From: JARDZI01 sp041639705 | Lineage (GTDB): Bacteria > Bacillota > Clostridia > Clostridiales > Caloramatoraceae | Length of the DNA stretch: 28,642 bases | Reading direction: 5' to 3' | Assembly: GCA_041639705.1 (NCBI GenBank) | Contig: JBEQBT010000011.1 | Location: 1 to 28,642, forward strand | In this document: in pieces, positions 7,938 through 16,323 of the stretch | Layout of the letters: the number at the start of each line of letters is the position of its first letter | Numbering within the stretch: position 1 is the stretch's first letter | Program-made: the position numbers and the translations under genes | The notes under the pieces: model-generated | Told to the model about the DNA's origin: nothing | Databases searched by the model: none | What the model saw: only the letters and a program-made list of their open reading frames with translations

Positions 7938-9707
7938 ATGGAAGAAATGTATGGAATCATTACCTACATAAATGGACCTGTTATAAAGGCAAACAACATG
8001 AACAGGTTTAAAATGAGGGAAATGGTAACTGTAGGAGAAAAAAGACTTATTGGTGAGGTTGTTTCAATAGATGGTGATGCAGGAACAGTACAGGTATATG
8101 AGGAAACCACAGGCTTGAAGGTTGGTGAAAAAGTAAATTCAACAGGAAGACCATTATCCGTAAAGCTAGGTCCTGGGATTATTGGAAATATATTTGATGG
8201 AATTCAAAGACCTCTTAATTATATATATGAAAAGTCAGGAAGCTTTATTGCAGAAGGAATTGGACTTGCATCCATTGATTTAAACAAGAAATGGGATATA
8301 ACAATAACTGTTAACAAAGAGCAAAAACTATGCCAAGGACAGGCCTTTGGATATGTACAGGAAACACCACTTGTTAAGCATTATTTAATGGTACCACCTG
8401 GAATAAATGGGGCTGTAGAGTACCTAGCAGAGGACGGACAATATTCAATGGATGAGGTTCTCATTAAGTTAAATGATGGTAAGAAAGTTCATGAACTAAA
8501 AATGTATCAGGAATGGCCTGTAAGAACTCCAAGACCTGTAAGTGAGAGGAAGCCTATTAGTAAACTTCTTATAACTGGACAAAGGGTAATAGACACCTTT
8601 TTCCCAATAGCAAAGGGTGGGACAACCGCAATTCCAGGTGGCTTTGGAACAGGCAAGACAATGACACAGCATCAACTCGCAAAGTGGTGTAATGCGGATA
8701 TTATAGTATATATTGGGTGTGGAGAAAGAGGAAATGAAATGACAGAGGTTTTGCAGGATTTTCCAAAGCTAATTGACCCTAAATCCAATCTGCCCCTTAT
8801 GAATAGAACAATATTGATAGCAAATACTTCTAACATGCCTGTTGCAGCAAGAGAAGCATCTATTTATACAGGTATTACAATTGCTGAATATTACAGAGAC
8901 ATGGGTTATAATGTTGCAGTAATGGCAGATTCCACATCAAGATGGGCAGAAGCACTTAGAGAAATATCAGGAAGACTTGAGGAAATGCCAGCTGAGGAAG
9001 GGTATCCAGCATATCTTCCATCAAGGCTTGCAGAATTCTACGAAAGGGCAGGATATGTGGAGACTCTGAATAGTAAAGAGGCATCTGTAACTATAATAGG
9101 TGCAGTATCACCAGCAGGTGGAGATTTTTCAGAGCCTGTTACTCAAAATACAAGGAGATTTGTTACTACCTTTTTAGGGTTAGATAAAAAATTGGCTTAT
9201 GCAAGGCATTATCCTGCTATAAATTGGTTGACCAGTTATAGTGGATATATTTCATCTCTTGAGGAGTGGTATAGATCGGAAGTATCCAAGGATATGATGA
9301 ATCTAAGAAGTGAGATGCTAAAGCTACTTCAAGAGGAGGGTAAGCTGCTAGAAATTGTTAAGCTTGTTGGAGAGGATGTACTTCCAGATGAGCAAAGACT
9401 TACACTTGAAATTGCTAAGGTTATAAAGGTAGGTTACCTTCAGCAGAATGCATACCACAAGGATGATACCTACGTACCACTAGGAAAGCAATATATGATG
9501 CTAAAGGTTATAAATAGTTTGTATGTACATTCAAGAGAAGCAATAAAAAAGGGAATTCCTATATCTAAGGTTAAAAGTGGCGAAGTATATAGTAAAGTTA
9601 TGAAAATGAAATATACAATACCAAATGAATACACAGATGAATTTGAAAAAATGGAATTAGAAATAAGGGACTATTTTAATAATCTTATGAATGCTTATGA
9701 AGGGTGA
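7938..9707 (+). CDS. ntpA: V-type ATPase catalytic subunit A
   Basis: A 589-residue catalytic subunit. The Walker A loop GGFGTGKT lies at about residues 234-241 (K240) in the usual setting FFPIAKGGTTAIPGGFGTGKT-like. It is followed by YIGCGERGNEMTEVL, then MADSTSRWAEALREISGRL. The A-type insertion that separates it from F-type beta is present between the N-terminal barrel and the P-loop. ATG 7938 follows GGTGGTG at 7926-7932; the in-frame ATG at 7914 has no such site. The stop overlaps the ribosome binding site of ntpB (AGGGTGAT at 9701-9708), consistent with tight A:B stoichiometry. Confidence 0.97.
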   Translation: MEEMYGIITYINGPVIKANNMNRFKMREMVTVGEKRLIGEVVSIDGDAGTVQVYEETTGLKVGEKVNSTGRPLSVKLGPGIIGNIFDGIQRPLNYIYEKSGSFIAEGIGLASIDLNKKWDITITVNKEQKLCQGQAFGYVQETPLVKHYLMVPPGINGAVEYLAEDGQYSMDEVLIKLNDGKKVHELKMYQEWPVRTPRPVSERKPISKLLITGQRVIDTFFPIAKGGTTAIPGGFGTGKTMTQHQLAKWCNADIIVYIGCGERGNEMTEVLQDFPKLIDPKSNLPLMNRTILIANTSNMPVAAREASIYTGITIAEYYRDMGYNVAVMADSTSRWAEALREISGRLEEMPAEEGYPAYLPSRLAEFYERAGYVETLNSKEASVTIIGAVSPAGGDFSEPVTQNTRRFVTTFLGLDKKLAYARHYPAINWLTSYSGYISSLEEWYRSEVSKDMMNLRSEMLKLLQEEGKLLEIVKLVGEDVLPDEQRLTLEIAKVIKVGYLQQNAYHKDDTYVPLGKQYMMLKVINSLYVHSREAIKKGIPISKVKSGEVYSKVMKMKYTIPNEYTDEFEKMELEIRDYFNNLMNAYEG

Positions 9708-9711
9708 TATT

Positions 9712-11082
9712 ATGATAAAAGAATACATGCAGCTTGATAGAATAGAAGGTCCACTTATCGTTTTATCAGGGGTTGAAAATGCTGCCTATGATGAGATAGT
9801 TGAAATAAAAACTCAAGATGGGATAAAACATGGTAAGGTGGTTCAGTTATACAAGGATAAGGCTGTTATACAGGTGTTTGAACCAACCTCAGGGCTTTCT
9901 GTAAAGGATGTGTCTGTGAGGTTTACTGGGAAACCACTTGAAATAAGCCTTTCAAATGAAATACTGGGTAGAATATTTAATGGTATTGGAGAGCCAGCTG
10001 ATGGTGGGGGCCCAATATTTGGTGGTAAAAGTTTGGACATTAATGGTAGACCAATAAATCCTGTAGCTAGAAAATATCCAAAGGATTATATCCAAACTGG
10101 AATTTCAGCCATCGATGGTTTAACTACACTAATTAGAGGACAAAAGCTGCCAGTATTTTCAGGTAGTGGATTGCCACATAATGAACTTGCGGCTCAGATA
10201 ATAAAACAAGCTAAACTGTCGGATGAATCTAATCAGGATTTTGCAATAGTATTTGCAGCCATGGGGCTAAAGCATGATGATGCTAACTATTTTTTAAGAA
10301 CATTTGAGGAATCTGGTGTACTTGAAAGGGTTGTAACCTTTCTAAACCTTGCAGATGACCCTGTTGTTGAGAGAATCGTAACACCAAGATGTGCACTTAC
10401 TGCAGCAGAATATCTTGCATTTGAGGAGAACAAACACATACTTGTTATTATGACAGACATGACAAGCTATAGTGAAGCACTTAGAGAAATATCCTCAGCA
10501 AGGGAGGAAGTGCCAGGTAGAAAGGGATATCCAGGATATCTTTATTCAGACCTTGCCAGCCTTTATGAAAGAGCAGGTATGATAAAGGACTCTAGTGGGT
10601 CAATAACTCAAATACCAATACTCACTATGCCAAATGATGATATAACCCATCCTATTCCGGATTTGACTGGATATATAACAGAAGGCCAGCTGGTATTAAG
10701 CAGAGAATTGTATCAAAGGAATATATATCCGCCTATTAATATACTTCCTTCATTATCAAGACTTATGAAGGATGGTATTGGAGAGGGATATACAAGAGAG
10801 GATCATCCAGCAGTTTCAAGCCAGGTTTTCTCCTCATATTCTAAGGTACAGGAGGTAATGTCTCTTGCACAGGTTATAGGAGAGGATGAGTTATCTGAGG
10901 TAGATAAGAAATATCTTGAATTTGGAAGAAGCTTTGAATTTAAATTCCTAAAACAGGATTTTGAAAGTAATAGGGATATTAATGAAACACTTGATTTAGC
11001 ATGGGAAGTGCTTTCGATTTTACCTAAGGAGGAGCTTGACAGGCTTGATCCTGAAATGATTGAGGCTCACTACAGGGGGTGA
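9712..11082 (+). CDS. ntpB: V-type ATPase regulatory subunit B
   Basis: A 456-residue partner of subunit A in the hexameric head. It has the expected non-Walker loop (SGSGLPHNELAAQI) in place of a P-loop, as in all B subunits, and the arginine-containing SALTAAEYLAFE-type and YSEALREISSAREEVPGRKGYPGYL blocks that complete the catalytic interface. Length and ends fit the family. I placed the start at ATG 9712 because AGGGTGAT lies just before it. The ORF can be extended upstream to 9691, but that would overlap ntpA without a start signal. Confidence 0.97.
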   Translation: MIKEYMQLDRIEGPLIVLSGVENAAYDEIVEIKTQDGIKHGKVVQLYKDKAVIQVFEPTSGLSVKDVSVRFTGKPLEISLSNEILGRIFNGIGEPADGGGPIFGGKSLDINGRPINPVARKYPKDYIQTGISAIDGLTTLIRGQKLPVFSGSGLPHNELAAQIIKQAKLSDESNQDFAIVFAAMGLKHDDANYFLRTFEESGVLERVVTFLNLADDPVVERIVTPRCALTAAEYLAFEENKHILVIMTDMTSYSEALREISSAREEVPGRKGYPGYLYSDLASLYERAGMIKDSSGSITQIPILTMPNDDITHPIPDLTGYITEGQLVLSRELYQRNIYPPINILPSLSRLMKDGIGEGYTREDHPAVSSQVFSSYSKVQEVMSLAQVIGEDELSEVDKKYLEFGRSFEFKFLKQDFESNRDINETLDLAWEVLSILPKEELDRLDPEMIEAHYRG

Positions 11083-11086
11083 TTAA

Positions 11087-11737
11087 ATGGATATAAACAT
11101 TGCCCCAACCAAGGCAAATCTGATGAGTGCAAAGGGGACCCTGGATTTTTCTAAAAAGGGTTATGAGCTTTTGGACCAAAAACGAAATGTTTTAATCAGA
11201 GAGATGATGAGCTTATTGGATAAGGCAAAGGATGTTCAATCGAGAATTAATTTAACCTTTAGGGAAGCTTACGATGCACTTAAGACTGCAAATCTAACAA
11301 TGGGTATTTCTAGTTTAGTTGATATTGCAGATTCAGTACCTGAGGGTAGTGAGATTGAAATACTTCATAAAAGTGTAATGGGAGTTGAAATACCTAAACT
11401 AAAGTATGAAGTTAAATCAGCGGAACCTTTTTACAGTTTTTATCAAACTAATGCTTCTATGGATGTTGCATTTAAAAGATTCTGGGAAGTAAAATATCTT
11501 GTTTTGGAACTTGCAGAGGTTGAAAATTCTGTATATAAGCTTGCCATTGAAATTAAAAGAACACAGAAGAGGGCAAATGCTCTGGAAAATATCCAGATTC
11601 CTAGGTATCAAGAGATTGTTAAGTATATTCAGGATGCTCTTGATGAAAAGGATAGGGAGGATTTTTTCAGGCTCAAGGTTGTTAAGAAAAAGAGAATTTA
11701 CAAAAAGAATACTGAAAAAAATAATGGAACAAAATAG
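11087..11737 (+). CDS. ntpD: V-type ATPase subunit D, central rotor shaft
   Basis: A 216-residue mostly helical protein with N-terminal IAPTKANLMSAKGTLDFSKKGYELLDQKR and C-terminal RTQKRANALENIQIPRYQEI. These are the two long helices of the antiparallel coiled coil that turns inside the A3B3 head. The start lies five bases after the ntpB stop, with GGGGGTGAT as ribosome binding site. It is the last gene of the operon, as in E. hirae, and is followed by a hairpin repeat and a strong terminator. Confidence 0.94.
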   Translation: MDINIAPTKANLMSAKGTLDFSKKGYELLDQKRNVLIREMMSLLDKAKDVQSRINLTFREAYDALKTANLTMGISSLVDIADSVPEGSEIEILHKSVMGVEIPKLKYEVKSAEPFYSFYQTNASMDVAFKRFWEVKYLVLELAEVENSVYKLAIEIKRTQKRANALENIQIPRYQEIVKYIQDALDEKDREDFFRLKVVKKKRIYKKNTEKNNGTK

Positions 11738-11753
11738 ATGTTCACCAATGTAG

Positions 11754-11772
11754 GGGCGAACAGTGTTCGCCC
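11754..11772. repeat. Short GC-rich palindromic intergenic repeat
   Basis: GGGCGAA-CAGTG-TTCGCCC forms a 7-bp perfect stem (nine with the inner pairs). The preceding GTAGGGGCGA motif is of a kind I recall as a dispersed intergenic repeat in many bacteria. It lies between the ntpD stop and the terminator, is far more GC-rich than its surroundings, and is not followed by a T-tract. Confidence 0.55.
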
Positions 11773-11800
11773 GAAAATGCCAACATTTATTTATATGAAA

Positions 11801-11836
11801 AACCAATTGTGATTTTTATGTAATTCACAATTGGTT
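11801..11836. terminator. Bidirectional rho-independent terminator
   Basis: AACCAATTGTGA (11801-11812) pairs perfectly with TCACAATTGGTT (11825-11836). It has an A-run before it and a T-run after, so it can end both the ATPase operon and the convergent yhaM transcript. Confidence 0.9.
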
Positions 11837-11842
11837 TTTTTA

Positions 11843-12775
11843 TCAAGTCTTTTTAATAAACCTCTTATATGCACTGCTGTATTCAGTCCAGTCACCTGTT
11901 CCAGTATCCCTTTGTATTGCAAGACTGAAACTGTTTATTTCTGCACTTGACTTATCTGCATTATGCACTGCTATTGCTTCAAGAGTCATTGGTAAAACAG
12001 GAGAACCAGTATCAAGATTACCATGATGGGATAATATACAGTGTTCTATTTCTATTTTTAAATCCTGTGGAAAGTCTTCAATCTCCACTATTTTATTATC
12101 AACCATTTGAACACCTAAAGAAATATGACCTATGAGTCTTCCCCTGTTTGTATACTTGTTTTCTGGGAAGTTAGACAATTCTGCCACCTTTCCTATATCA
12201 TGAAGCAGGGCAGCAGTTACTGCAGTATCATAATTTACTTCTTTGAACATACTGCAGAAGTTAATTACGATTTTTGCTACCTCAATAGTATGCTGTGCAA
12301 GACCTCCAAGGTAAGCATGATGAATTTCTGCTCCAGCAGCCTTTTTATAAAAATTATTTTTAACAATTGTAGAATCAAACACTAGTCTTAATAAGGTATT
12401 TAGTTTAGGTTCTTTAATAGTATCAACTATTTTGTTGAATTCGATTTTTAGCTTTTCTCCGTCCTGATCACAGGTTGGAGTTAACATATCTATTAGACTT
12501 TGATCAGGCTCCTGTATTCTAGTTATTTTATCTATATGAATTTGTATAGTACCCTTAAAATCCTTTGCAGTTCCAGTTATATTGGCTACACAACCAGGAG
12601 TAATTTCCCGAAAAATTTCCTCACTATTATTCCAAATTTTGCCATCATAACTTTTAAGACCGGTACTAATCTGAAGATGGTAGTATTCTCTACCGTTTTG
12701 ACCTACCTTCTTACTTATTTGCCTAACTATTACAGGCTGGTTTTCAAGCCTGTCATTTTGACTCAAATGCAGCAT
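11843..12775 (-). CDS. yhaM: 3'-5' exoribonuclease YhaM (OB fold plus HD domain)
   Basis: A 310-residue protein, close to the 314 of Bacillus subtilis YhaM. Residues about 14-90 form an OB-type nucleic-acid-binding domain (VRQISKKVGQNGREYYHLQI). The rest is an HD phosphohydrolase fold: H162 in LAQHTIEV, the HD pair H192-D193 in ALLHDIGKVAEL, H250-H251 in LSHHG and D274 in HNADKSSAEI. The family degrades RNA 3' to 5' in the cytoplasm in a metal-dependent way. The start is set by GAGGTGAT just upstream on the minus strand. It is convergent with the ATPase operon and stands alone. Confidence 0.93.
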   Translation of the reverse strand: MLHLSQNDRLENQPVIVRQISKKVGQNGREYYHLQISTGLKSYDGKIWNNSEEIFREITPGCVANITGTAKDFKGTIQIHIDKITRIQEPDQSLIDMLTPTCDQDGEKLKIEFNKIVDTIKEPKLNTLLRLVFDSTIVKNNFYKKAAGAEIHHAYLGGLAQHTIEVAKIVINFCSMFKEVNYDTAVTAALLHDIGKVAELSNFPENKYTNRGRLIGHISLGVQMVDNKIVEIEDFPQDLKIEIEHCILSHHGNLDTGSPVLPMTLEAIAVHNADKSSAEINSFSLAIQRDTGTGDWTEYSSAYKRFIKKT

Positions 12776-12793
12776 AATATCACCTCATCTAAT

Positions 12794-12799
12794 ATTATA
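12794..12799 (-). promoter_or_regulatory. -10 box candidate for yhaM
   Basis: The minus strand reads TATAAT here, about 18 bases before the yhaM start codon. No convincing -35 box is seen at 16-18 bases. The 5' leader would be very short. Confidence 0.35.
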
Positions 12800-12896
12800 C
12801 ATAAAATATTTGCAAAATACACACAATGTATCAATATAAGAGAAATTTTATTTTGGCACAACTATGTTTCATCATCAGTTAAATGTTGGGTTGATA

Positions 12897-12924
12897 TTGA
12901 AAAAATTATAAATTCATGTATAAT
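12897..12924 (+). promoter_or_regulatory. Promoter of tRNA-Pro
   Basis: TTGAAA at 12897-12902 and TATAAT at 12919-12924 are separated by 16 bases. Transcription would start near 12931, some 27 bases before the mature tRNA. Confidence 0.65.
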
Positions 12925-12957
12925 ATATAAATAGGCAGGATATATTTATAATATTGA

Positions 12958-13033
12958 CTGGGTGTAGCGCAGATGGTAGCGCGCATGAATGGGGTTCATG
13001 AGGTCGCAAGTTCAAATCTTGTCACCCAGACCA
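12958..13033 (+). tRNA. tRNA-Pro (anticodon GGG)
   Basis: A full cloverleaf of 76 nt. The acceptor CTGGGTG (12958-12964) pairs with CACCCAG (13023-13029), the D stem is GCGC/GCGC, and the anticodon stem CATGA/TCATG encloses ATGGGGT with anticodon GGG. The T arm is GCAAG-TTCAAAT-CTTGT, with discriminator A and an encoded CCA. The 3' half from 12988 is part of a 66-bp direct repeat, so this gene is the integration target of the island downstream. The tRNA itself is intact. Confidence 0.95.
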
Positions 13034-13053
13034 GTAAAAGTCTGTAATCTTAA
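12988..13053 (+). repeat. attL: 66-bp direct repeat in the tRNA-Pro 3' end
   Basis: It runs from the anticodon loop through the CCA end and into the left arm of the terminator. It is identical base for base to 23407-23472. Confidence 0.93.
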
Positions 13054-13078
13054 TAGGTTGCAGACTTTTAGTTTTTTG
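13036..13078 (+). terminator. Terminator of tRNA-Pro
   Basis: AAAAGTCTG (13036-13044) pairs with CAGACTTTT (13061-13069), followed by AGTTTTTTG. The left arm belongs to the duplicated att sequence; the right arm lies beyond it. Confidence 0.8.
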
Positions 13079-13102
13079 TATTTATAGGGATTTCTATGGT
13101 TT

Positions 13103-13120
13103 GCTAATCCCTTTCTAATC
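13103..13120 (+). repeat. Putative integrase arm sites, left end
   Basis: CTAATC occurs at 13104-13109 and 13115-13120, exactly 11 bases apart, 50 bases inside the left att repeat. The same arrangement occurs near the right repeat (23284-23300). Short helically phased repeats near attachment sites are typical arm-binding sites of tyrosine integrases. Confidence 0.45.
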
Positions 13121-13241
13121 TGTAATAAAAAACAGGTGTAATTTGGATTGTGTAGTGCTTGTTTAAAGTGAAAAAAATAGACTCGATTCAATTATAATGG
13201 AGAACCTGGAATAGGTTCCCCATTAATAACAGAAGATATTT

Positions 13242-13433
13242 TCAATGAAAAGCACTAAACAATGTTTCCTCCAATTTTATAACAGCTTCTTGCTGCATTT
13301 CTGGCAGCACATGTGAGTATATGTCTAATGTAATACCTATCATTGAATGTCCCATCCTTTCTGATACCACCTTTGCATTAACTCCTTTTAGAAGAAGTAA
13401 TGTTGCATGTGTATGCCTCTTATGTGGAGCTCC
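13242..13433 (-). pseudogene. C-terminal remnant of a tyrosine recombinase (integrase)
   Basis: Read from 13433 to the TGA at 13242-13244, the minus strand encodes about 63 residues of an integrase C-terminus. HKRHTHATLLL corresponds to the family box HDLRHTHATLLL with one residue missing. It is followed by GVNAKVVSERMGHS, holding the second conserved histidine, then the nucleophile tyrosine in ITLDIYSHVL. Upstream of 13433 the similarity stops abruptly and stops appear, so at least three quarters of the gene is deleted. An integrase gene ending towards attL is the usual layout for tRNA-targeting elements. The protein would be dead. Confidence 0.85.
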
Positions 13434-13457
13434 CTATAATAGACAGTTTCTTGTTTT

Positions 13458-13486
13458 TTGAAATTCAGATAAATATGTGTTATACT
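13458..13486 (+). promoter_or_regulatory. Promoter of the hsdRMS operon
   Basis: TTGAAA (13458-13463), a 17-base spacer and TATACT (13481-13486), with TGT directly before the -10 giving an extended -10. It lies just after the integrase deletion point and about 125 bases before hsdR. Confidence 0.65.
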
Positions 13487-13610
13487 TTTATAAAATCCGA
13501 TTAATGTAAATTTTAGATAAAATAAATTAGCAAAATTGGATAAAGTAAAACTATTTTATTAATAGCAGATAACGCCACGAATGACATAATCAGAAATGGG
13601 GGGATTATTT

Positions 13611-16304
13611 ATGACTGACAATAATAAAGAGCTGGAATGGAAAACTCGTAAAGAGAGAATTGATACAAAGCTTATTTCCCTTGGTTGGGATATTATCAAT
13701 TACAATTCTGCAATGGATAAAGTCAGCTTAACTAACCATGCTGTTTATGAATATCAAACTGCTAATGGACCTGCGGATTATGCTCTTTTTGTTAGTGGAA
13801 AGCTACTTGGTTTTATCGAAGCAAAAAAGGTTTCTACTAATCCACAGGAAGTACTTGGACAATCAAAAAGATATTCCAGAGGTGCATTCGATGGTGTTGG
13901 CAATTGGGATGGGTATAGAGTCCCCCTTCTCTACTCAACAAATGGAGAAAAAGTTTGGTTTTTAGATATTAGGAATAGCAAAAACATTCGCAGGGAAATT
14001 AAAGATTATCACACCCCAGGAGCAATTAAAGAGATCTTTGAGAGGGATATTGATTGTGTATTAAATAAGTTAAAGAACATTTCTATTAAGGAAAACACAA
14101 AGCTTCGCCCATATCAAGAGCTAGCAATTATTAATACAGAAAAAGCATTAATAAACAATAAACGACAAATGCTTATTGCAATGGCTACTGGATCAGGAAA
14201 AACCTTCTTAACTGTATCTCAAATATATCGTTTTTTAAATTCTGGGGTAGCGAAACGCATACTATTTTTAGTTGATAGAAAAGCACTTGCTGCACAGGCT
14301 GTGAGAACTTTTTCATCTTTTGACACACCAAATGGATTGAAATTTGATTATGAGTATGAAATATATAGTCAAGCCTTTAGAAAAGAGGATTTTGGTGATG
14401 ATGAACCCTTTAATCCAAAAGTTTTACCAAATGAATATCTAACAAAGCCAGGTGCAGAACACACATTTGTTTATGTATGCACCATTCAAAGAATGGCTGT
14501 GAATCTATATGGAAAAGATGCAATTTCCAGTGAAAGTCTGGAGCTTGAGAGTGATATACTAGATAACAGCACTCTTGATATTCCAATCCATGCATTTGAT
14601 ATGATAATTGCAGATGAATGTCATAGAGGTTATACCTCAAAGGAAACTTCTACCTGGCGCAATGTGCTTGAATATTTTGATGCAGTAAAAATTGGTTTGA
14701 CTGCTACACCTGCACCTCATTCTTTAAGTTTGTTTAATGAGGTTGTTTATAGATATACAACAGAACAGGCTATAGAAGATGGTTATCTAGTGGATTATGA
14801 AGCTGTGAAAATCAAATCTGATATTAAAATCAAGGGTGCATTTTTACATGAGGGTGAGCATATAGGGCTAATTGATAAGACAACTGGAAGAGTTGTTTAT
14901 GATGAATTGGAGGACGAGAGAGAGTATTCATCCTCTGAAATTGAAAGCAAAATAACTGCACCTGACAGTAACCGAAAAATCATACAGGAAATTGCCAAGT
15001 ATGCAGCAAAGCATGAGGAAGAAACAGGTCACTTTCCTAAAATGCTTATTTTTGCAGTAAATGATTTGCAGCATACCTCCCATGCTGACCAGGTGGTAAG
15101 AATTTGCCGTGAAGTATTTAACCGTGGAGATGCTTTTGTGCAGAAAATCACCGGAAGCCCAAGTGTAGATCGCCCACTGCAAAGGATTAGGGAGTTCAGG
15201 AACCGTCCTAATCCAGAAATAGTGGTAACTGTAGATATGCTTTCCACCGGTGTTGATATACCTGCCATTGAATTTATTGTGTTTATGCGTCCTGTTAAAT
15301 CAAGAATACTCTGGACACAAATGCTGGGACGGGGGACTCGTCTTTGTCCTGAAATAAATAAAACACATTTTACTATATTTGACTGCTTTGATGGCAGTTT
15401 AATTGAGTATTTCAAAAACACAACTGAATTTACAATTGAACCGCCCCAGAAAGATACTGTTTCACTTGAACAGGTTATTGAAAACATTTATAAAAATAAT
15501 GATAAAGAATACAATACCAATGTTTTAATAAAAAGGCTGCGCCGCATTGAGAAGAATATGAGCGGAGAAGCCAGGGAGATGTTTTCAGAATACATTGTTG
15601 ATGGAGATATTGGGAAATTTGCAGGGAAGTTGAAGGAAAGGCTAAAGGATGATTTTACAGAGATAATGAAGCAATTACGTGACAAAGGCTTTCAAGAGCT
15701 GTTGCTTAACTATCCAAAGGGGCATAGCTCATTTGTTATTGCCTATGAAGCTGTTGACAATGTATCCTCTGAATGGCTGATTCGTGAAGGAAATGATTAT
15801 GTTAAGCCTGAGGATTACCTTGTTTCCTTTGAACGTTTTGTCAGGGAAAATCCTGAACAGATAGATGCAATTGAGATATTATTAAAAAGGCCTAAGGAAT
15901 GGAAAACAGATGTACTCAGCGAGCTTAGAAATAAGCTTAAAATGAACAAGTTTTCAGAACCAGACCTACAGAAGGCTTACTGTATTGTATATAATAAGGC
16001 TCTTGCTGATATAATCTCAATTGTTAAGCACAGCGCCAAGGATGAGTCACCCATCTTAACTGCACAGGAAAGAGTTGAGCTTGTTATGCGCAGGATAATG
16101 AGGGAAAAAAGCTTTACTCTAGAGCAGGTAAAGTGGCTTGAGCTGATTCGAGAACATCTAGTTGAGAATCTGACCATAGATATGGAGGATTTTGAATTGA
16201 TGCCTGTGTTTACACGCCAGGGTGGCAGGGCAAAGGCTAGAAAAATATTTAGTAACGAATTTGATAAGCTCATTAAGGAATTAAATGAGCTTATTGCATC
16301 ATAA
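13611..16304 (+). CDS. hsdR: Type I restriction enzyme R subunit (HsdR)
   Basis: An 897-residue motor and nuclease subunit. The N-terminal nuclease domain shows the PD-(D/E)xK residues D56 in GPADYALF and E70-x-K72 in GFIEAKK. Two RecA-like domains follow: Walker A at 191-198 (MATGSGKT), the DECH box at 335-338, motif III TATPAP, and motif VI QMLGRGTRL. The C-terminal part resembles the EcoEI-type R C-terminal domain (AQERVELVMRRIMREKSF), pointing to the IB-like subgroup with gene order R-M-S. ATG 13611 was chosen because GGGGGGA at 13598-13604 serves it; the ATG at 13596 has no site. It cuts unmodified DNA after ATP-driven translocation, in complex with HsdM and HsdS. Confidence 0.95.
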   Translation: MTDNNKELEWKTRKERIDTKLISLGWDIINYNSAMDKVSLTNHAVYEYQTANGPADYALFVSGKLLGFIEAKKVSTNPQEVLGQSKRYSRGAFDGVGNWDGYRVPLLYSTNGEKVWFLDIRNSKNIRREIKDYHTPGAIKEIFERDIDCVLNKLKNISIKENTKLRPYQELAIINTEKALINNKRQMLIAMATGSGKTFLTVSQIYRFLNSGVAKRILFLVDRKALAAQAVRTFSSFDTPNGLKFDYEYEIYSQAFRKEDFGDDEPFNPKVLPNEYLTKPGAEHTFVYVCTIQRMAVNLYGKDAISSESLELESDILDNSTLDIPIHAFDMIIADECHRGYTSKETSTWRNVLEYFDAVKIGLTATPAPHSLSLFNEVVYRYTTEQAIEDGYLVDYEAVKIKSDIKIKGAFLHEGEHIGLIDKTTGRVVYDELEDEREYSSSEIESKITAPDSNRKIIQEIAKYAAKHEEETGHFPKMLIFAVNDLQHTSHADQVVRICREVFNRGDAFVQKITGSPSVDRPLQRIREFRNRPNPEIVVTVDMLSTGVDIPAIEFIVFMRPVKSRILWTQMLGRGTRLCPEINKTHFTIFDCFDGSLIEYFKNTTEFTIEPPQKDTVSLEQVIENIYKNNDKEYNTNVLIKRLRRIEKNMSGEAREMFSEYIVDGDIGKFAGKLKERLKDDFTEIMKQLRDKGFQELLLNYPKGHSSFVIAYEAVDNVSSEWLIREGNDYVKPEDYLVSFERFVRENPEQIDAIEILLKRPKEWKTDVLSELRNKLKMNKFSEPDLQKAYCIVYNKALADIISIVKHSAKDESPILTAQERVELVMRRIMREKSFTLEQVKWLELIREHLVENLTIDMEDFELMPVFTRQGGRAKARKIFSNEFDKLIKELNELIAS

Positions 16305-16323
16305 AAGCAAAGGAGAAAATAAA

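Noticed and set aside
9712..11082. NtpB lacking a Walker A motif as a defect
   Set aside because: B subunits of V/A-type ATPases normally lack the P-loop; the replacement loop SGSGLPHN is the family standard.
11417..11806. 129-codon minus-strand frame over ntpD
   Set aside because: It is a shadow of ntpD, runs into the bidirectional terminator and has no start signal.
12500..12934. 144-codon plus-strand frame opposite yhaM
   Set aside because: It lies antisense to a well-conserved gene, has no ribosome binding site and has an unlikely composition.
13201..13225. GAACCT-GGAAT-AGGTTC hairpin beside the integrase stub as a regulatory site
   Set aside because: It is most simply the old terminator of the deleted integrase gene, with a poor T-tract; no separate role is supported.
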